Positions 11,672 to 19,967 of a DNA stretch of 34,510 nt are shown here, in pieces. Made by a program: the position numbers and the translations under genes. The DNA is from an uncultured Bacteroidales bacterium. GTDB lineage: Bacteria; Bacteroidota; Bacteroidia; Bacteroidales; UBA932. Within the stretch, counting starts at the first letter, position 1, and the number at the start of each line of letters is the position of its first letter. Location of the stretch: contig CAMBRR010000016.1 in assembly GCA_945870315.1 (NCBI GenBank), forward strand, positions 1 through 34,510. Reading direction: 5' to 3'. The notes under the pieces are model-generated. The model had not been told where the DNA came from. It did not search any database and saw nothing but the letters and a program-made list of their open reading frames with translations.

Positions 11672-12418
11672 ATGATTTCGCATTTTTTTGAATCTGTAGG
11701 CAGATATTTCCTCTTTCTCAAGGAGGTATTCAGACGCCCTGAGAAGTGGAGAATCTTCTGGAGACAATTCATTCTGGAATCTGACAAGCTCATATTGTCA
11801 TCAATTATAATAGTCGGAGTAATCTCTCTCTTTATCGGAGGAGTCCTTGTCATCCAGACTGCATCCAACCTTGAGAATCCTGTCATAGATAAGATGTATG
11901 TCGGATATATGGTAAGAGAAAGCCTTATCCTTGAATTCTGTTCTACAATGATAGCTCTGATTCTTGCTGGTAAAATGGGCTCCAACATTGCTTCCGAGAT
12001 AGGCAGCATGCGCATTACCGAACAGATTGATGCAATGGATATGATGGGAGTGAATTCAGCAGGTTTTCTGGCCCTTCCCAAAATAGCGGCTGCAACACTC
12101 CTGAGCCCCCTGCTGATGCTTATGAGTTTGGTACTCGGCCTTTTCGGAGGATGGTTCGTTGTGGAAGTGACGCAGATTATCCCGACGCCTTCATATATTA
12201 CAGGTATAAAGTCGTTCTATAACGGATTCTATATTTTCTACAGTTGTTTCAAGATGTCCCTTTTCTGCTTTCTGATATCTTCCATAGCGGCATACAAAGG
12301 ATATTGGGCGACGGGAGGATCTCAGGGGGTTGGCCGTTCTAGTACGAGCGCAATTGTGACCATCAGCATACTGATTCTGATGTTCGACCTGATAGTGACT
12401 CAGCTTATGTTGTATTAA
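11672..12418 (+). CDS. mlaE: MlaE-family ABC transporter permease (phospholipid transport)
   Basis: The 248-residue inner-membrane protein has about five to six hydrophobic segments and the family signature GKMGSNIASEIGSMRITEQI followed by DAMDMMG, almost matching E. coli MlaE. MlaE is the permease of the Mla system, which moves phospholipids between the inner and outer membranes to keep outer-membrane lipid asymmetry. I chose the ATG at 11672 rather than an upstream in-frame TTG at 11666. mlaF follows 15 nt later, so the two form an operon. Confidence 0.92.
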   Translation: MISHFFESVGRYFLFLKEVFRRPEKWRIFWRQFILESDKLILSSIIIVGVISLFIGGVLVIQTASNLENPVIDKMYVGYMVRESLILEFCSTMIALILAGKMGSNIASEIGSMRITEQIDAMDMMGVNSAGFLALPKIAAATLLSPLLMLMSLVLGLFGGWFVVEVTQIIPTPSYITGIKSFYNGFYIFYSCFKMSLFCFLISSIAAYKGYWATGGSQGVGRSSTSAIVTISILILMFDLIVTQLMLY

Positions 12419-12433
12419 TGAAATCAATCTGAA

Positions 12434-13189
12434 ATGATTAAAGTAGAACACCTTTACAAGAGTTTCGACGGCGTTCCTGTCCTGAAGGATATCAATGTGG
12501 AATACGAGAGCGGCAAATGCAATATGATAATCGGTGCGAGCGGTTCAGGGAAGACAGTATTGCTAAAGAGCCTCATCGGCCTTCTGGAAGCAGATAGCGG
12601 AGAGATTTCATATTCTTCAGTCAAGTTGTCCCAAATGAAATACCAGGAAAAGAAACAATTGCGTCAGAGGATAGGCATCCTTTTCCAGGGAAGTGCCCTT
12701 TTTGATTTTACGACTGTGTTGGGGAATGTGATGTTTCCGATGGAATTTTTTACTGACTGGTCAAGGGCGCAGATGCTGGAAAGAGCCCACTACTGTCTTG
12801 AAAAGGTCAATGTGATTGGTTCTGATGACAAGTATCCCAACGAACTCAGCGGTGGAATGCAGAAAAGGGTCGGAATAGCCAGGGCAATTGCCTTGAATCC
12901 GTCCTTCCTCTTCTGCGATGAACCGAATTCGGGACTTGACCCTCATACTTCCATATTGATAGACAGACTGATAAGTGATTTGACAAAGGAGTTCAATATG
13001 ACAACGGTTGTCAATACCCACGATATGAACTCAATTTTGGAGATAGGGGACAAAATCGGCTTTATTTCAAAGGGAACCCTTCTGTGGCAAGGTGATAGAC
13101 ATTCGATATTAAAAACTGACTGTCAAGAGCTTAAGGATTTTATATGCTCCAATACACTTGCCAGGAATATAATGGAGGGAGTCAAATAA
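12434..13189 (+). CDS. mlaF: MlaF-family ABC transporter ATP-binding protein
   Basis: This 251-residue ATPase powers the MlaE permease at the inner membrane. Walker A is GASGSGKT at residues 34-41, the ABC signature LSGGMQ at 138-143, and Walker B ends in D162-E163. An NTHDM switch histidine follows. It starts 15 nt after mlaE. The expected third partner, the MCE-domain protein MlaD, is not next: the next gene lies on the opposite strand and its stop abuts this one with no gap. Confidence 0.93.
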   Translation: MIKVEHLYKSFDGVPVLKDINVEYESGKCNMIIGASGSGKTVLLKSLIGLLEADSGEISYSSVKLSQMKYQEKKQLRQRIGILFQGSALFDFTTVLGNVMFPMEFFTDWSRAQMLERAHYCLEKVNVIGSDDKYPNELSGGMQKRVGIARAIALNPSFLFCDEPNSGLDPHTSILIDRLISDLTKEFNMTTVVNTHDMNSILEIGDKIGFISKGTLLWQGDRHSILKTDCQELKDFICSNTLARNIMEGVK

Positions 13190-14377
13190 TCATATTTTGA
13201 ATCTCAATCCAGCCTCGAAAGCTAGCATCAACGGCTGTTCTGTCCTGATACTTGATGGCTGTCCACAGTTGAAATAGTATCTAAGGCTAGGATCCAGATA
13301 GATTCCCACGGTCTTTCCAAGCATAAACTCCACTCCCAGACCGACATTTACGCTCCATTGTACTCCCTTCGGTTTTGCAGAATAGGTGAAATCCTTGCCA
13401 AGCATCACATATTTGTCAGCTACACATCTTTCAACGGCTCCGCCTGCATAAGTGTAGAAATTAATGCGATCGCTGGCGATAATGTTGAAATATGCATTGA
13501 CCGGGATGCCGATGAAATGCTGGTTATTCCTAAAATCTGCGGATTCACTGTAATCAATGTTTCCCTCACTGTCAACTTCTGTATAAGTCCCGTAGAACTT
13601 TCGGGTGAGGTAGCTGTAGTTGACTCCCACTCCGAGCGACCATCTGTCAGTAAATCTAATCTTGGCTCCTAATCCGACAGAAACAGGAACACCGAAAGTG
13701 GATGTCGTGCTGCTTTGCTTTACTCCGGTAACAGCAGGGGCGCGGGAAGGGGTCGGCCTCTTCATCAGATTGGCGTTTCTGGGGGACTGGGCATTGTTGG
13801 TTCCCGTTAGTCCGGAAACCACGATAGATGCCTTGATTCCTTTTCCAGACTTTTTATCATTGGTTTCTATCCAATCTTCGCCGGAATCATATTTATCAAC
13901 GAAATCTTCTTTTGTTTCCTCTTTCTCTTTTTCAATCTCCACCACCTTTTCTACCTCCGCTTTTTCAATACTTTGCGGCACAATATGCTCATCGCTGGTA
14001 CATTCCTCTTCTTTTTCCGGAATGTCATAAACTATGACGGATGTACTCCCGCTCGGTGTACGGAATGATTCAGGAGTCTTATCAGGTGCCATTGCAAGAA
14101 TCTCAACCTGCCTGTCTGTTCCCGCAGGCTCGATTACCTGTATGAGGTCTTTGTTCTCAACTTGCCTCAAACTGAAAAAGATACCGACTAATAGGGATGC
14201 TGCAACGGCAGAAGCAATGCCGGCACGCCTGAGCCATATAAACGCAACCTTCTTGCGATTGGCTCTGTCAAGCCCGGCAGAAACACCCTCCCAAATATGG
14301 GCAGGGACTTCTTCTGTGCCCTCTTCAAGGATGGAACGCATCCTTATCAAATCTTCTATATTATTGTTTTCCAGCAT
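13190..14377 (-). CDS. Trans-envelope protein: cytoplasmic head, one TM helix, C-terminal outer-membrane beta-barrel (Dma-like anti-sigma factor)
   Basis: The 395-residue protein has no signal peptide. Residues 1-50 are a short cytoplasmic head with a VPAHIWEGVSAGL motif like those in anti-sigma and FecR-type N-termini. A single transmembrane helix spans about 52-70. Residues 71-225 form a charged, low-complexity linker rich in Glu/Lys and then Pro/Thr/Ser. Residues from about 228 to the C-terminus alternate as beta-strands of a small porin-like barrel, ending GLRFKI. This layout matches the dual membrane-spanning anti-sigma factors described in Bacteroides thetaiotaomicron. Its start overlaps the stop of the upstream ECF sigma gene by 17 nt, implying translational coupling. 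The anti-sigma role is inferred from layout and context. Confidence 0.8.
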   Translation of the reverse strand: MLENNNIEDLIRMRSILEEGTEEVPAHIWEGVSAGLDRANRKKVAFIWLRRAGIASAVAASLLVGIFFSLRQVENKDLIQVIEPAGTDRQVEILAMAPDKTPESFRTPSGSTSVIVYDIPEKEEECTSDEHIVPQSIEKAEVEKVVEIEKEKEETKEDFVDKYDSGEDWIETNDKKSGKGIKASIVVSGLTGTNNAQSPRNANLMKRPTPSRAPAVTGVKQSSTTSTFGVPVSVGLGAKIRFTDRWSLGVGVNYSYLTRKFYGTYTEVDSEGNIDYSESADFRNNQHFIGIPVNAYFNIIASDRINFYTYAGGAVERCVADKYVMLGKDFTYSAKPKGVQWSVNVGLGVEFMLGKTVGIYLDPSLRYYFNCGQPSSIRTEQPLMLAFEAGLRFKI

Positions 14378-14912
14378 CTTTCAAACTTTTAATCTTATCC
14401 TGAAGCCAGAGCCTGGCCCGTCTTAACTGAGTTCTTGAGGTTGTTTCTGTAATTTCCAACATCTGGGATATCTCCTTGTGACTGTATCCTTCTATTGCGT
14501 ATAGATTGAACACTGTCCTGAATCCCGGAGGGAGGCTTGTCACAAGGCTCATCAACTCTCTGTAGGATATATTTTCCACTTGCCCGACCGTTTCAGCCTT
14601 CATTCCCCGCACGACTTCCAGTTCCTCGCTCATTTTTAAGGCATCTTTTTTCCTTAATTCCATCAGGGCTGTGGTCACAAATATCCTTCTTGCCCATCCT
14701 TCGAAAGAACCCTCTCCTTTGAAACTGTCAAGCTTTGAAAACAATGTTACGAAACCATCCTGGAGTACATCTTGGGCGGCTGTCCGGTCTCCGATATACC
14801 TGATACATATCGAAAACATCTTTGGGGCAAGGCTGTCATACAGGACCTTCTGAGAAGCCCGGTCCCCCCTTTTGCAAGAGTCAATCAGATGTTGATCATA
14901 TGTATTGCCCAC
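14361..14912 (-). CDS. ECF-family RNA polymerase sigma factor
   Basis: The 183-residue protein has sigma region 2 at about residues 25-90, with the core-binding and -10 recognition stretch DVLQDGFVTLFSKLDSF and the following GWARRIFVTTALMELRK. Region 4 lies at about 125-172, with LPPGFRTVFNLYAIEGYSHK and a helix-turn-helix through TETTSRTQLRRARLWL. There is no region 1 or 3, as expected for ECF sigmas. The immediately downstream, overlapping gene encodes a membrane protein that probably holds this sigma inactive. The family resembles ECF sigmas paired with barrel-type anti-sigmas in Bacteroides. Its target promoters cannot be named from sequence. Confidence 0.93.
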   Translation of the reverse strand: MGNTYDQHLIDSCKRGDRASQKVLYDSLAPKMFSICIRYIGDRTAAQDVLQDGFVTLFSKLDSFKGEGSFEGWARRIFVTTALMELRKKDALKMSEELEVVRGMKAETVGQVENISYRELMSLVTSLPPGFRTVFNLYAIEGYSHKEISQMLEITETTSRTQLRRARLWLQDKIKSLKDAGKQ

Positions 14913-14953
14913 AATTACTCCCTTCAGACCCTTATTGTTTTCAATGTCGAAAA

Positions 14954-14986
14954 AAGATGCAAAATAGGTCTGTTTTGTTGCATCTT
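14954..14986 (-). repeat. 9-bp inverted repeat in the sigma factor leader
   Basis: AAGATGCAA (14954-14962) and TTGCATCTT (14978-14986) are perfect reverse complements separated by 15 nt. On the minus strand the second arm runs into a T-rich stretch, so the RNA would resemble a weak early terminator about 10-40 nt after the likely transcription start. It could equally be a dimeric protein-binding site. Confidence 0.5.
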
Positions 14987-15000
14987 GTATGGAAAAGTTC

Positions 15001-15008
15001 CAAATTTA
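15001..15008 (-). promoter_or_regulatory. -7 box for the ECF sigma / trans-envelope operon
   Basis: On the minus strand this reads TAAATTTG, a perfect TAnnTTTG match about 90 nt upstream of the sigma factor start at 14912. No good TTTG -33 element is visible at the usual distance. Confidence 0.5.
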
Positions 15009-15032
15009 TGCAATCTTCCCGATTTTCAGTAT

Positions 15033-15040
15033 TATTTTTG
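15033..15040 (+). promoter_or_regulatory. -7 box for the TPR-EnvC operon
   Basis: TATTTTTG is a perfect TAnnTTTG match, 44 nt before the ATG at 15085. It lies back to back with the minus-strand box at 15001-15008, leaving 24 nt between them. No clear -33 element was found. Confidence 0.55.
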
Positions 15041-15084
15041 TGAAATTTAAAAATTATTGCGACTTTTAAATTTTTAATTCAGAT

Positions 15085-16797
15085 ATGAAAAGGACTCACT
15101 TTATATATATATTATTGTCAATCGTCACATTTCTGACGACCCTTCCTTCCTTTGCGCAGGACCGGATTCAGGAAGCAATTAATTCAGATTTCCTAATCAA
15201 AGCGGTATCAGAATACGATGCAGGCGCATATGACTCAGCTGCTAAGATTCTATCCGAACTGCTTGCCCGGGACCCGGATAATGACGCAGCTTGCTATTAT
15301 AATGGTCTCGTGCTTCAGAAGAAGGGTGATGTCGAAAAGGCTGAAATATACCTGAAAAAAGCGGTAGAACTGGATCCGACCAACTACTGGTACAGATATT
15401 CTCTTGCGCAATTGTATGCTGCCACTTCAAGAGGTGAGTTGACTGTTGATATATATGAAAAGTTGCTCAAGGATTTTCCTTCCAAGAGCGAATTGTACTT
15501 TGACCTTGCTCAGATGTATTCTGCTCAGGGAGAATTTGATAAGTCACTCAAAACTCTTGATGAAATCGATACTATCTTTGGAAAAACAGAATCGTCAGCG
15601 ATATATCGTTTCAATCTCCTCCGACATACAGGAAAGGATGATGAAGCCTTCAGAAGCCTTGAGCAATACAACCAGGAATACTCATCCCCGGTGGTTTTGA
15701 CCACTCTTGCAGAATGGAAGGTTTCGATGTATGATGATTCGACGGCGGTGGCATATTATGACGAAGCTGTTGACCTTGCTCCAGACTTTCTCCCAGCTCT
15801 GATTGGAAGGGCAGAAGTGTTCCGGATGTCCAAGAGATATGATCGCTTTTTCCCGGCCCTGAAGCAGATTGCTTCTAACGTCAACCTGCCTGTTGAAGAA
15901 AAATGCGACTATTTGATGGCTCTTGTGCGGAACTCTACTCCTCAGTTCCTGAAGAGTTTCACCCCGCAGATGGATACCGTCATCAACAATATTGTCAAAG
16001 TCCATTCGTCTGACAGTACTGTGCTGAATACGGCAGCTGTATATTTCTATTCAACAGGGAGGAATGAAAATGCAGGTGAGTATTTTAAAAAGGTTGTGGA
16101 TATGTATCCCTCTTCCGAAATGGCCAGCATCTACTACCTGGAGTTCCTGATGTATGAGCAGAATTGGGCAGAACTTTCCAAACAGGGACGCATAGCATTC
16201 CAGAGACACCCTGACAATGTGAATATGCTTGAGATGGCATCTGTGGGAGATTTCAATTCGAAGGAGTACGAAAAGGTGCTGGAAATCTGCAACGACGTCC
16301 TGAGGCTGTTTCCCAATGACAGTTCTGCAACGTTGAAAGCCTGGTCTACGGCCGGCGACATCCACCATATGTTGGGTGATTCGAAAAAAGCATACAGAGC
16401 ATATGATAAGGCCTTGAAAATCAATCCAGACTATATATATGTCCTTAACAATTATGCCTATTATCTCAGCATTGAAGGCAAGTCTTTGAAAAAGGCATAT
16501 GATATGAGCCGGAAAACCATTATTGCCGAGCCGGACAACGCTACCTACCTGGATACCTTTGCCTGGATACTTTTTCTTCAGAACAAGCCTTTGGAGGCGA
16601 AGCCGGTTTTCAAGCAGGCGATGCTTTACGGGGGTAAGGAAAGTCCTGTCATTCTCGACCACTATGCAGAGGTCCTTTATGCCTTGAAAGAATATGACCT
16701 TGCATTCTTCTATTGGAATCTGGCTCTTCAGAAGAATGATGATGAGATAGAAGGATTGCAGGAGAAGATTCAAAAGAGAAAAGACGCCTTGAAATGA
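15085..16797 (+). CDS. Secreted tetratricopeptide-repeat protein
   Basis: This 570-residue protein begins with a signal peptide whose hydrophobic core spans residues 6-20 and whose likely cleavage is after SFA at residue 24, so it should be periplasmic or envelope-associated. The rest is helical TPR. The clearest repeats are near residues 65-135 (for example GDVEKAEIYLKKAVELDPTN) and residues 425-560 (for example GDSKKAYRAYDKALKINPD). TPR arrays are protein-interaction scaffolds; no enzymatic motif is visible. The stop overlaps the next ATG by 4 nt (ATGA), so it is translated together with the EnvC-like gene, which suggests a role in cell-wall or envelope assembly. Confidence 0.85.
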   Translation: MKRTHFIYILLSIVTFLTTLPSFAQDRIQEAINSDFLIKAVSEYDAGAYDSAAKILSELLARDPDNDAACYYNGLVLQKKGDVEKAEIYLKKAVELDPTNYWYRYSLAQLYAATSRGELTVDIYEKLLKDFPSKSELYFDLAQMYSAQGEFDKSLKTLDEIDTIFGKTESSAIYRFNLLRHTGKDDEAFRSLEQYNQEYSSPVVLTTLAEWKVSMYDDSTAVAYYDEAVDLAPDFLPALIGRAEVFRMSKRYDRFFPALKQIASNVNLPVEEKCDYLMALVRNSTPQFLKSFTPQMDTVINNIVKVHSSDSTVLNTAAVYFYSTGRNENAGEYFKKVVDMYPSSEMASIYYLEFLMYEQNWAELSKQGRIAFQRHPDNVNMLEMASVGDFNSKEYEKVLEICNDVLRLFPNDSSATLKAWSTAGDIHHMLGDSKKAYRAYDKALKINPDYIYVLNNYAYYLSIEGKSLKKAYDMSRKTIIAEPDNATYLDTFAWILFLQNKPLEAKPVFKQAMLYGGKESPVILDHYAEVLYALKEYDLAFFYWNLALQKNDDEIEGLQEKIQKRKDALK

Positions 16798-17993
16798 TGC
16801 TCCGGAATATGAGAACCAGAAATATTATACTTGTCTTTTTCTGTATTCTGTTCTTTTCAGGGACAGTTTGTGCCCAGGATACATCGTCCAGGCAGGAGGA
16901 GAAGAAGCGTTTGGAGAGAGAAATAGAAATCATCAACAAACAACTCTCTGACAATGCCTCAAAGAGCAGGGACCTGATAGCAGATTTGGCGCTCATCAAG
17001 AAGAAAGCCTCTATCAAGCAGCAGATTTGTGACAATTGCGACAAGGAGATACGCCTTATTTCAGATAAAATCTATCAGAAGCAGAGAGAAATCAACCGTC
17101 TTCAGGAGAGGCTGGATACATTGTCGGAGCATTATTCCAATCTTATCCTTGCAGCTTACAAGAACCGCGACACCCGCTTGTGGTATATGTATATTCTTGC
17201 AAGTGAAAATCTTGGACAAGCATACAGACGTTATGCATATTTCCGCAGTTTGTCCTCTCAGATGAATGCGGAGGCTGAGAAAATTGAGGCTTTGCAGGCA
17301 GAATTGGCTTCGGAGAAGGATAAACTGGCTGTTCTGAAGAATGAAGCGAAATCGAAAAAGCAGGAAGCGGCAGCATCTTTGAAAGAACTGGAGGCTGCAA
17401 GGAAGCAGGCTGATGCTGCCTCCGCGAAGTTGAAGAAGGACAAGAAAGCTTATGAACAACAGATAAGAAAGAAGAGGGAGCAGATCCAGGCTATCAATAA
17501 GGAAATCGAAAAGATGCTCGCCGAGTCCAAACGCAAGCAGGGATCTTCCAAATCCGGGAATAAGATGTCCCAGGAGGATATCCGTCTGGCATCCGATTTT
17601 TCCAGTAACAAAGGAAAGTTGCCGTGGCCTGCTATCGGTCCGGTAATCGTGCATTTCAACAATAGGATAGACGCATCTGTTGATTTGCCCCAGAGCAAGG
17701 GAATAGAGATTGCGTTGGATAAGAATTCGAAAGTGTGCGCCATCTTTGACGGAAAGGTCATCGGCAAGTCGTTCATTCGAGGAAGTGGAGGTGTGTGTAT
17801 CATAATACAGCACGGGAATTACTATTCATGCTATGGTATACTCAAGGATGTCAAGTTGAATGTAGGGGACAATGTGAGGACAGGGCAGCAGCTTGGTACT
17901 GTCGTGTCGATGGCCGGCAGCACAAGATTGCTTTTCCAACTGCAGAAAGACAATGTAAATTTGAACCCGGAGATATGGCTCCGGAAACCATAA
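16794..17993 (+). CDS. envC: EnvC-like murein hydrolase activator (coiled coil plus degenerate LytM/M23 domain)
   Basis: The 399-residue product has a signal peptide (cleavage likely after VCA at residue 27). A long coiled coil of Lys/Glu/Gln-rich heptads spans about residues 28-250, and a LytM/M23 fold about 280-395. The metal ligands of active M23 enzymes are missing: the usual HxGxD segment reads SKGIEIA (S301, E305), and the closing HxH reads FQLQ. EnvC and NlpD proteins with such dead domains activate amidases at the division septum, so an activator role is more likely than peptidase activity. Start ATG 16794 or 16797 are both possible. It is coupled to the TPR gene and 3 nt from the next gene. 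Confidence 0.86.
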   Translation: MMLRNMRTRNIILVFFCILFFSGTVCAQDTSSRQEEKKRLEREIEIINKQLSDNASKSRDLIADLALIKKKASIKQQICDNCDKEIRLISDKIYQKQREINRLQERLDTLSEHYSNLILAAYKNRDTRLWYMYILASENLGQAYRRYAYFRSLSSQMNAEAEKIEALQAELASEKDKLAVLKNEAKSKKQEAAASLKELEAARKQADAASAKLKKDKKAYEQQIRKKREQIQAINKEIEKMLAESKRKQGSSKSGNKMSQEDIRLASDFSSNKGKLPWPAIGPVIVHFNNRIDASVDLPQSKGIEIALDKNSKVCAIFDGKVIGKSFIRGSGGVCIIIQHGNYYSCYGILKDVKLNVGDNVRTGQQLGTVVSMAGSTRLLFQLQKDNVNLNPEIWLRKP

Positions 17994-17996
17994 TCT

Positions 17997-19406
17997 ATGA
18001 CAAAGACAGTTTTCATTACAGGTGCTACCGGTAATATGGGGTGGGCCGGCTTTCAGGAACTTTACAAAAAGGGTTGTTTCAAACTGAGATTGCTTGCAAG
18101 GAACAGCGAAAAGAACAGGAAGAAACTTCAACCTTATCTTGAGGATGCTTCCGTTGAGGTTATCTGGGGTGATTTGTTATCATATGACGATGTGCTTAAG
18201 GGAGTTACGGGTTCTGACTATGTGCTTCACGTCGGTGGAATGGTATCGCCGGCGGCAGATTATTTCCCAGAAAAGACTCTCAAGGTAAATGTCCGTTCGT
18301 CTGAAAATATCGCCAAGGCTGTACTCGCACAGCCGAACAGGGATGATATTAAGGTTGTATATATTGGTTCAGTGGCACAATATGGAGACAGGAGGGCACC
18401 CCTTCACTGGGGACGATGTGGTGACCCGGTGTGTGCCAGCCGTTTTGATATGTATTCAGTATCAAAGTGTCAGGCCGAAAGGGCAATTGTTGACTCCGGA
18501 ATTAAGCATTGGGTATCAATCCGTCAGTCGGGTATCCTGTATCCCGGAATCTTGTCGGTTGTCAATCCTACCGCATTCCATGTTCCTGTGGCAGGTGTTC
18601 TTGAGTGGGCGACCATTGAGGATTCAGGAAGGGTACTGGCGAATGTGTGCTCCGATGATGTTCCTGATGAGTTCTGGAACCGCTTCTACAATTTGAGCAG
18701 CGGACCTGAATATAGAATGACAAATTACGAGTTCGAGTCAAGGATGCTGTCTTCCCTTGGTTTGCCACGTCCTGAAAAGGTTTTTGAACCGCAGTGGTTT
18801 GCAACGAGGAATTTTCACGGTATGTGGTATGCTGACTCTGATGTGCTGGAGAGCTATCTTCATTTTAGAGCCAATGTCCCTATAGATGAATATTTCGAGC
18901 AGATGAAGTCGAAACTGCCTTGGTTCTACTCTCTTGCCTTCCTCGCCCCTGCATTTGCCATAAAACTGTTTATGCGGCGTTATGCATATGAAAAGGGACT
19001 CGGGACTCAGACCTGGGCTACGGATGCTCCTGACAAACTGGATGCGTATTATGGCTCCAGAGCAGAATATGAAAGCATACATAGCTGGGAGGATGTGCTT
19101 CCCCCTTATCTTGAAAAGGATATGTCCAAGGCAGATGCACACCTGCTCGACCACGGATGGGATGAAACCAAGCCTCTGTCATCTCTGACAGATGACGAGA
19201 TTCAGGCTGCAGCAGAATTCCGCGGGGGACGTTTTGTTGGCCGAGAGTCGAATAAGTGCGTATGGGAATGCGAACACGGACACCGTTTCGAAGCGTCTTT
19301 GGAATATGTCCTCCTTGGTGGCGGCTGGTGTCCGCAGTGCAGTCTTGAAAATTGGAAGTCGGAGTCAACTCCAAAGAACAAGTTCCTGTCACAGTTGAAG
19401 GGCTGA
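17997..19406 (+). CDS. NAD(P)-dependent epimerase/dehydratase-type SDR with C-terminal zinc-ribbon-like tail
   Basis: The 469-residue protein starts with an extended short-chain dehydrogenase/reductase domain. The nucleotide-binding TGATGNMG spans residues 8-15, and the catalytic YSVSK has Y153 and K157. SDR epimerases are usually 300-350 residues; this one has about 120 more. The tail holds a putative metal site: C425, H427/H429, C445 and C448, with C421 nearby, in the pattern WECEHGHRF...GGGWCPQC. That pattern resembles the probable zinc-ribbon repeats found in other bacterial proteins. Substrate is unknown. It starts 3 nt after the EnvC-like gene and ends 10 nt from the convergent nrdG. 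Confidence 0.82.
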   Translation: MTKTVFITGATGNMGWAGFQELYKKGCFKLRLLARNSEKNRKKLQPYLEDASVEVIWGDLLSYDDVLKGVTGSDYVLHVGGMVSPAADYFPEKTLKVNVRSSENIAKAVLAQPNRDDIKVVYIGSVAQYGDRRAPLHWGRCGDPVCASRFDMYSVSKCQAERAIVDSGIKHWVSIRQSGILYPGILSVVNPTAFHVPVAGVLEWATIEDSGRVLANVCSDDVPDEFWNRFYNLSSGPEYRMTNYEFESRMLSSLGLPRPEKVFEPQWFATRNFHGMWYADSDVLESYLHFRANVPIDEYFEQMKSKLPWFYSLAFLAPAFAIKLFMRRYAYEKGLGTQTWATDAPDKLDAYYGSRAEYESIHSWEDVLPPYLEKDMSKADAHLLDHGWDETKPLSSLTDDEIQAAAEFRGGRFVGRESNKCVWECEHGHRFEASLEYVLLGGGWCPQCSLENWKSESTPKNKFLSQLKG

Positions 19407-19416
19407 TTCCTGGCTA

Positions 19417-19959
19417 TTACTTAGGCTGGACAAGAGCAACGGCACCGGGAATGGTGTCGTCTTTTTTTTCTGTGAGATAGATGATTCTTTGGTTGGAGCT
19501 GCCTCTGAAAAGCAGTTCCTTGTCTTTAAGTGATTCGATGAAAGGGCCGTCCACGATTACATCCAGATAGGGCAATATCTGGGACAGACGTTCGTCTGCG
19601 ACAATCTCCTCAAATGTAAATCCAGTGTAGCACCAGATTGTCTTTGTGGTTTCTTCCTTTATACGACGGGCAAGTATGGTAAATCCTTCTACCTGATACA
19701 GAGGATCTCCTCCGGAAAATGTCACATTGCTGAATTCATCTTCCTTTATCAGTTCCAGGATTTTGTCTATTTCCATCTCTTTCCCGGCGTTGAAATCCCA
19801 AGATTGGGGATTGTGGCAACCGGGACAATGATGGGCGCAGCCGGCACAATAGATGGAAATCCTCAATCCAGGGCCGTCTGCCATCGTTTCTTCAAGAATG
19901 TCCAGAACCTTTAGGGTCCCGGACATTCCTGCTTTTGTCGTATTTTCAGTATTTCTCAT
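19417..19959 (-). CDS. nrdG: Anaerobic ribonucleoside-triphosphate reductase activating protein (radical SAM)
   Basis: The 180-residue protein carries the radical-SAM cluster motif C41-x3-C45-x2-C48 within CAHHCPGCHNP, followed by FSGGDPL, the SAM-binding glycine motif. NrdG uses a 4Fe-4S cluster and S-adenosylmethionine to place the glycyl radical on NrdD. It is 8 nt downstream of nrdD on the same strand, so the two form an operon. The length is normal. The start at 19959 gives a short N-terminal extension before the LEETMADGPGLR core. Confidence 0.95.
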   Translation of the reverse strand: MRNTENTTKAGMSGTLKVLDILEETMADGPGLRISIYCAGCAHHCPGCHNPQSWDFNAGKEMEIDKILELIKEDEFSNVTFSGGDPLYQVEGFTILARRIKEETTKTIWCYTGFTFEEIVADERLSQILPYLDVIVDGPFIESLKDKELLFRGSSNQRIIYLTEKKDDTIPGAVALVQPK

Positions 19960-19967
19960 TACTGCAA

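Noticed and set aside
16051..16773. 240-codon minus-strand open frame opposite the TPR gene
   Set aside because: The plus-strand frame has a signal peptide, clear TPRs and a coupled downstream gene; the antisense frame has none of these.
17061..17813. 250-codon minus-strand open frame opposite the EnvC-like gene
   Set aside because: It is Leu-rich antisense of a coiled-coil region, a common artefact, with no promoter or domain.
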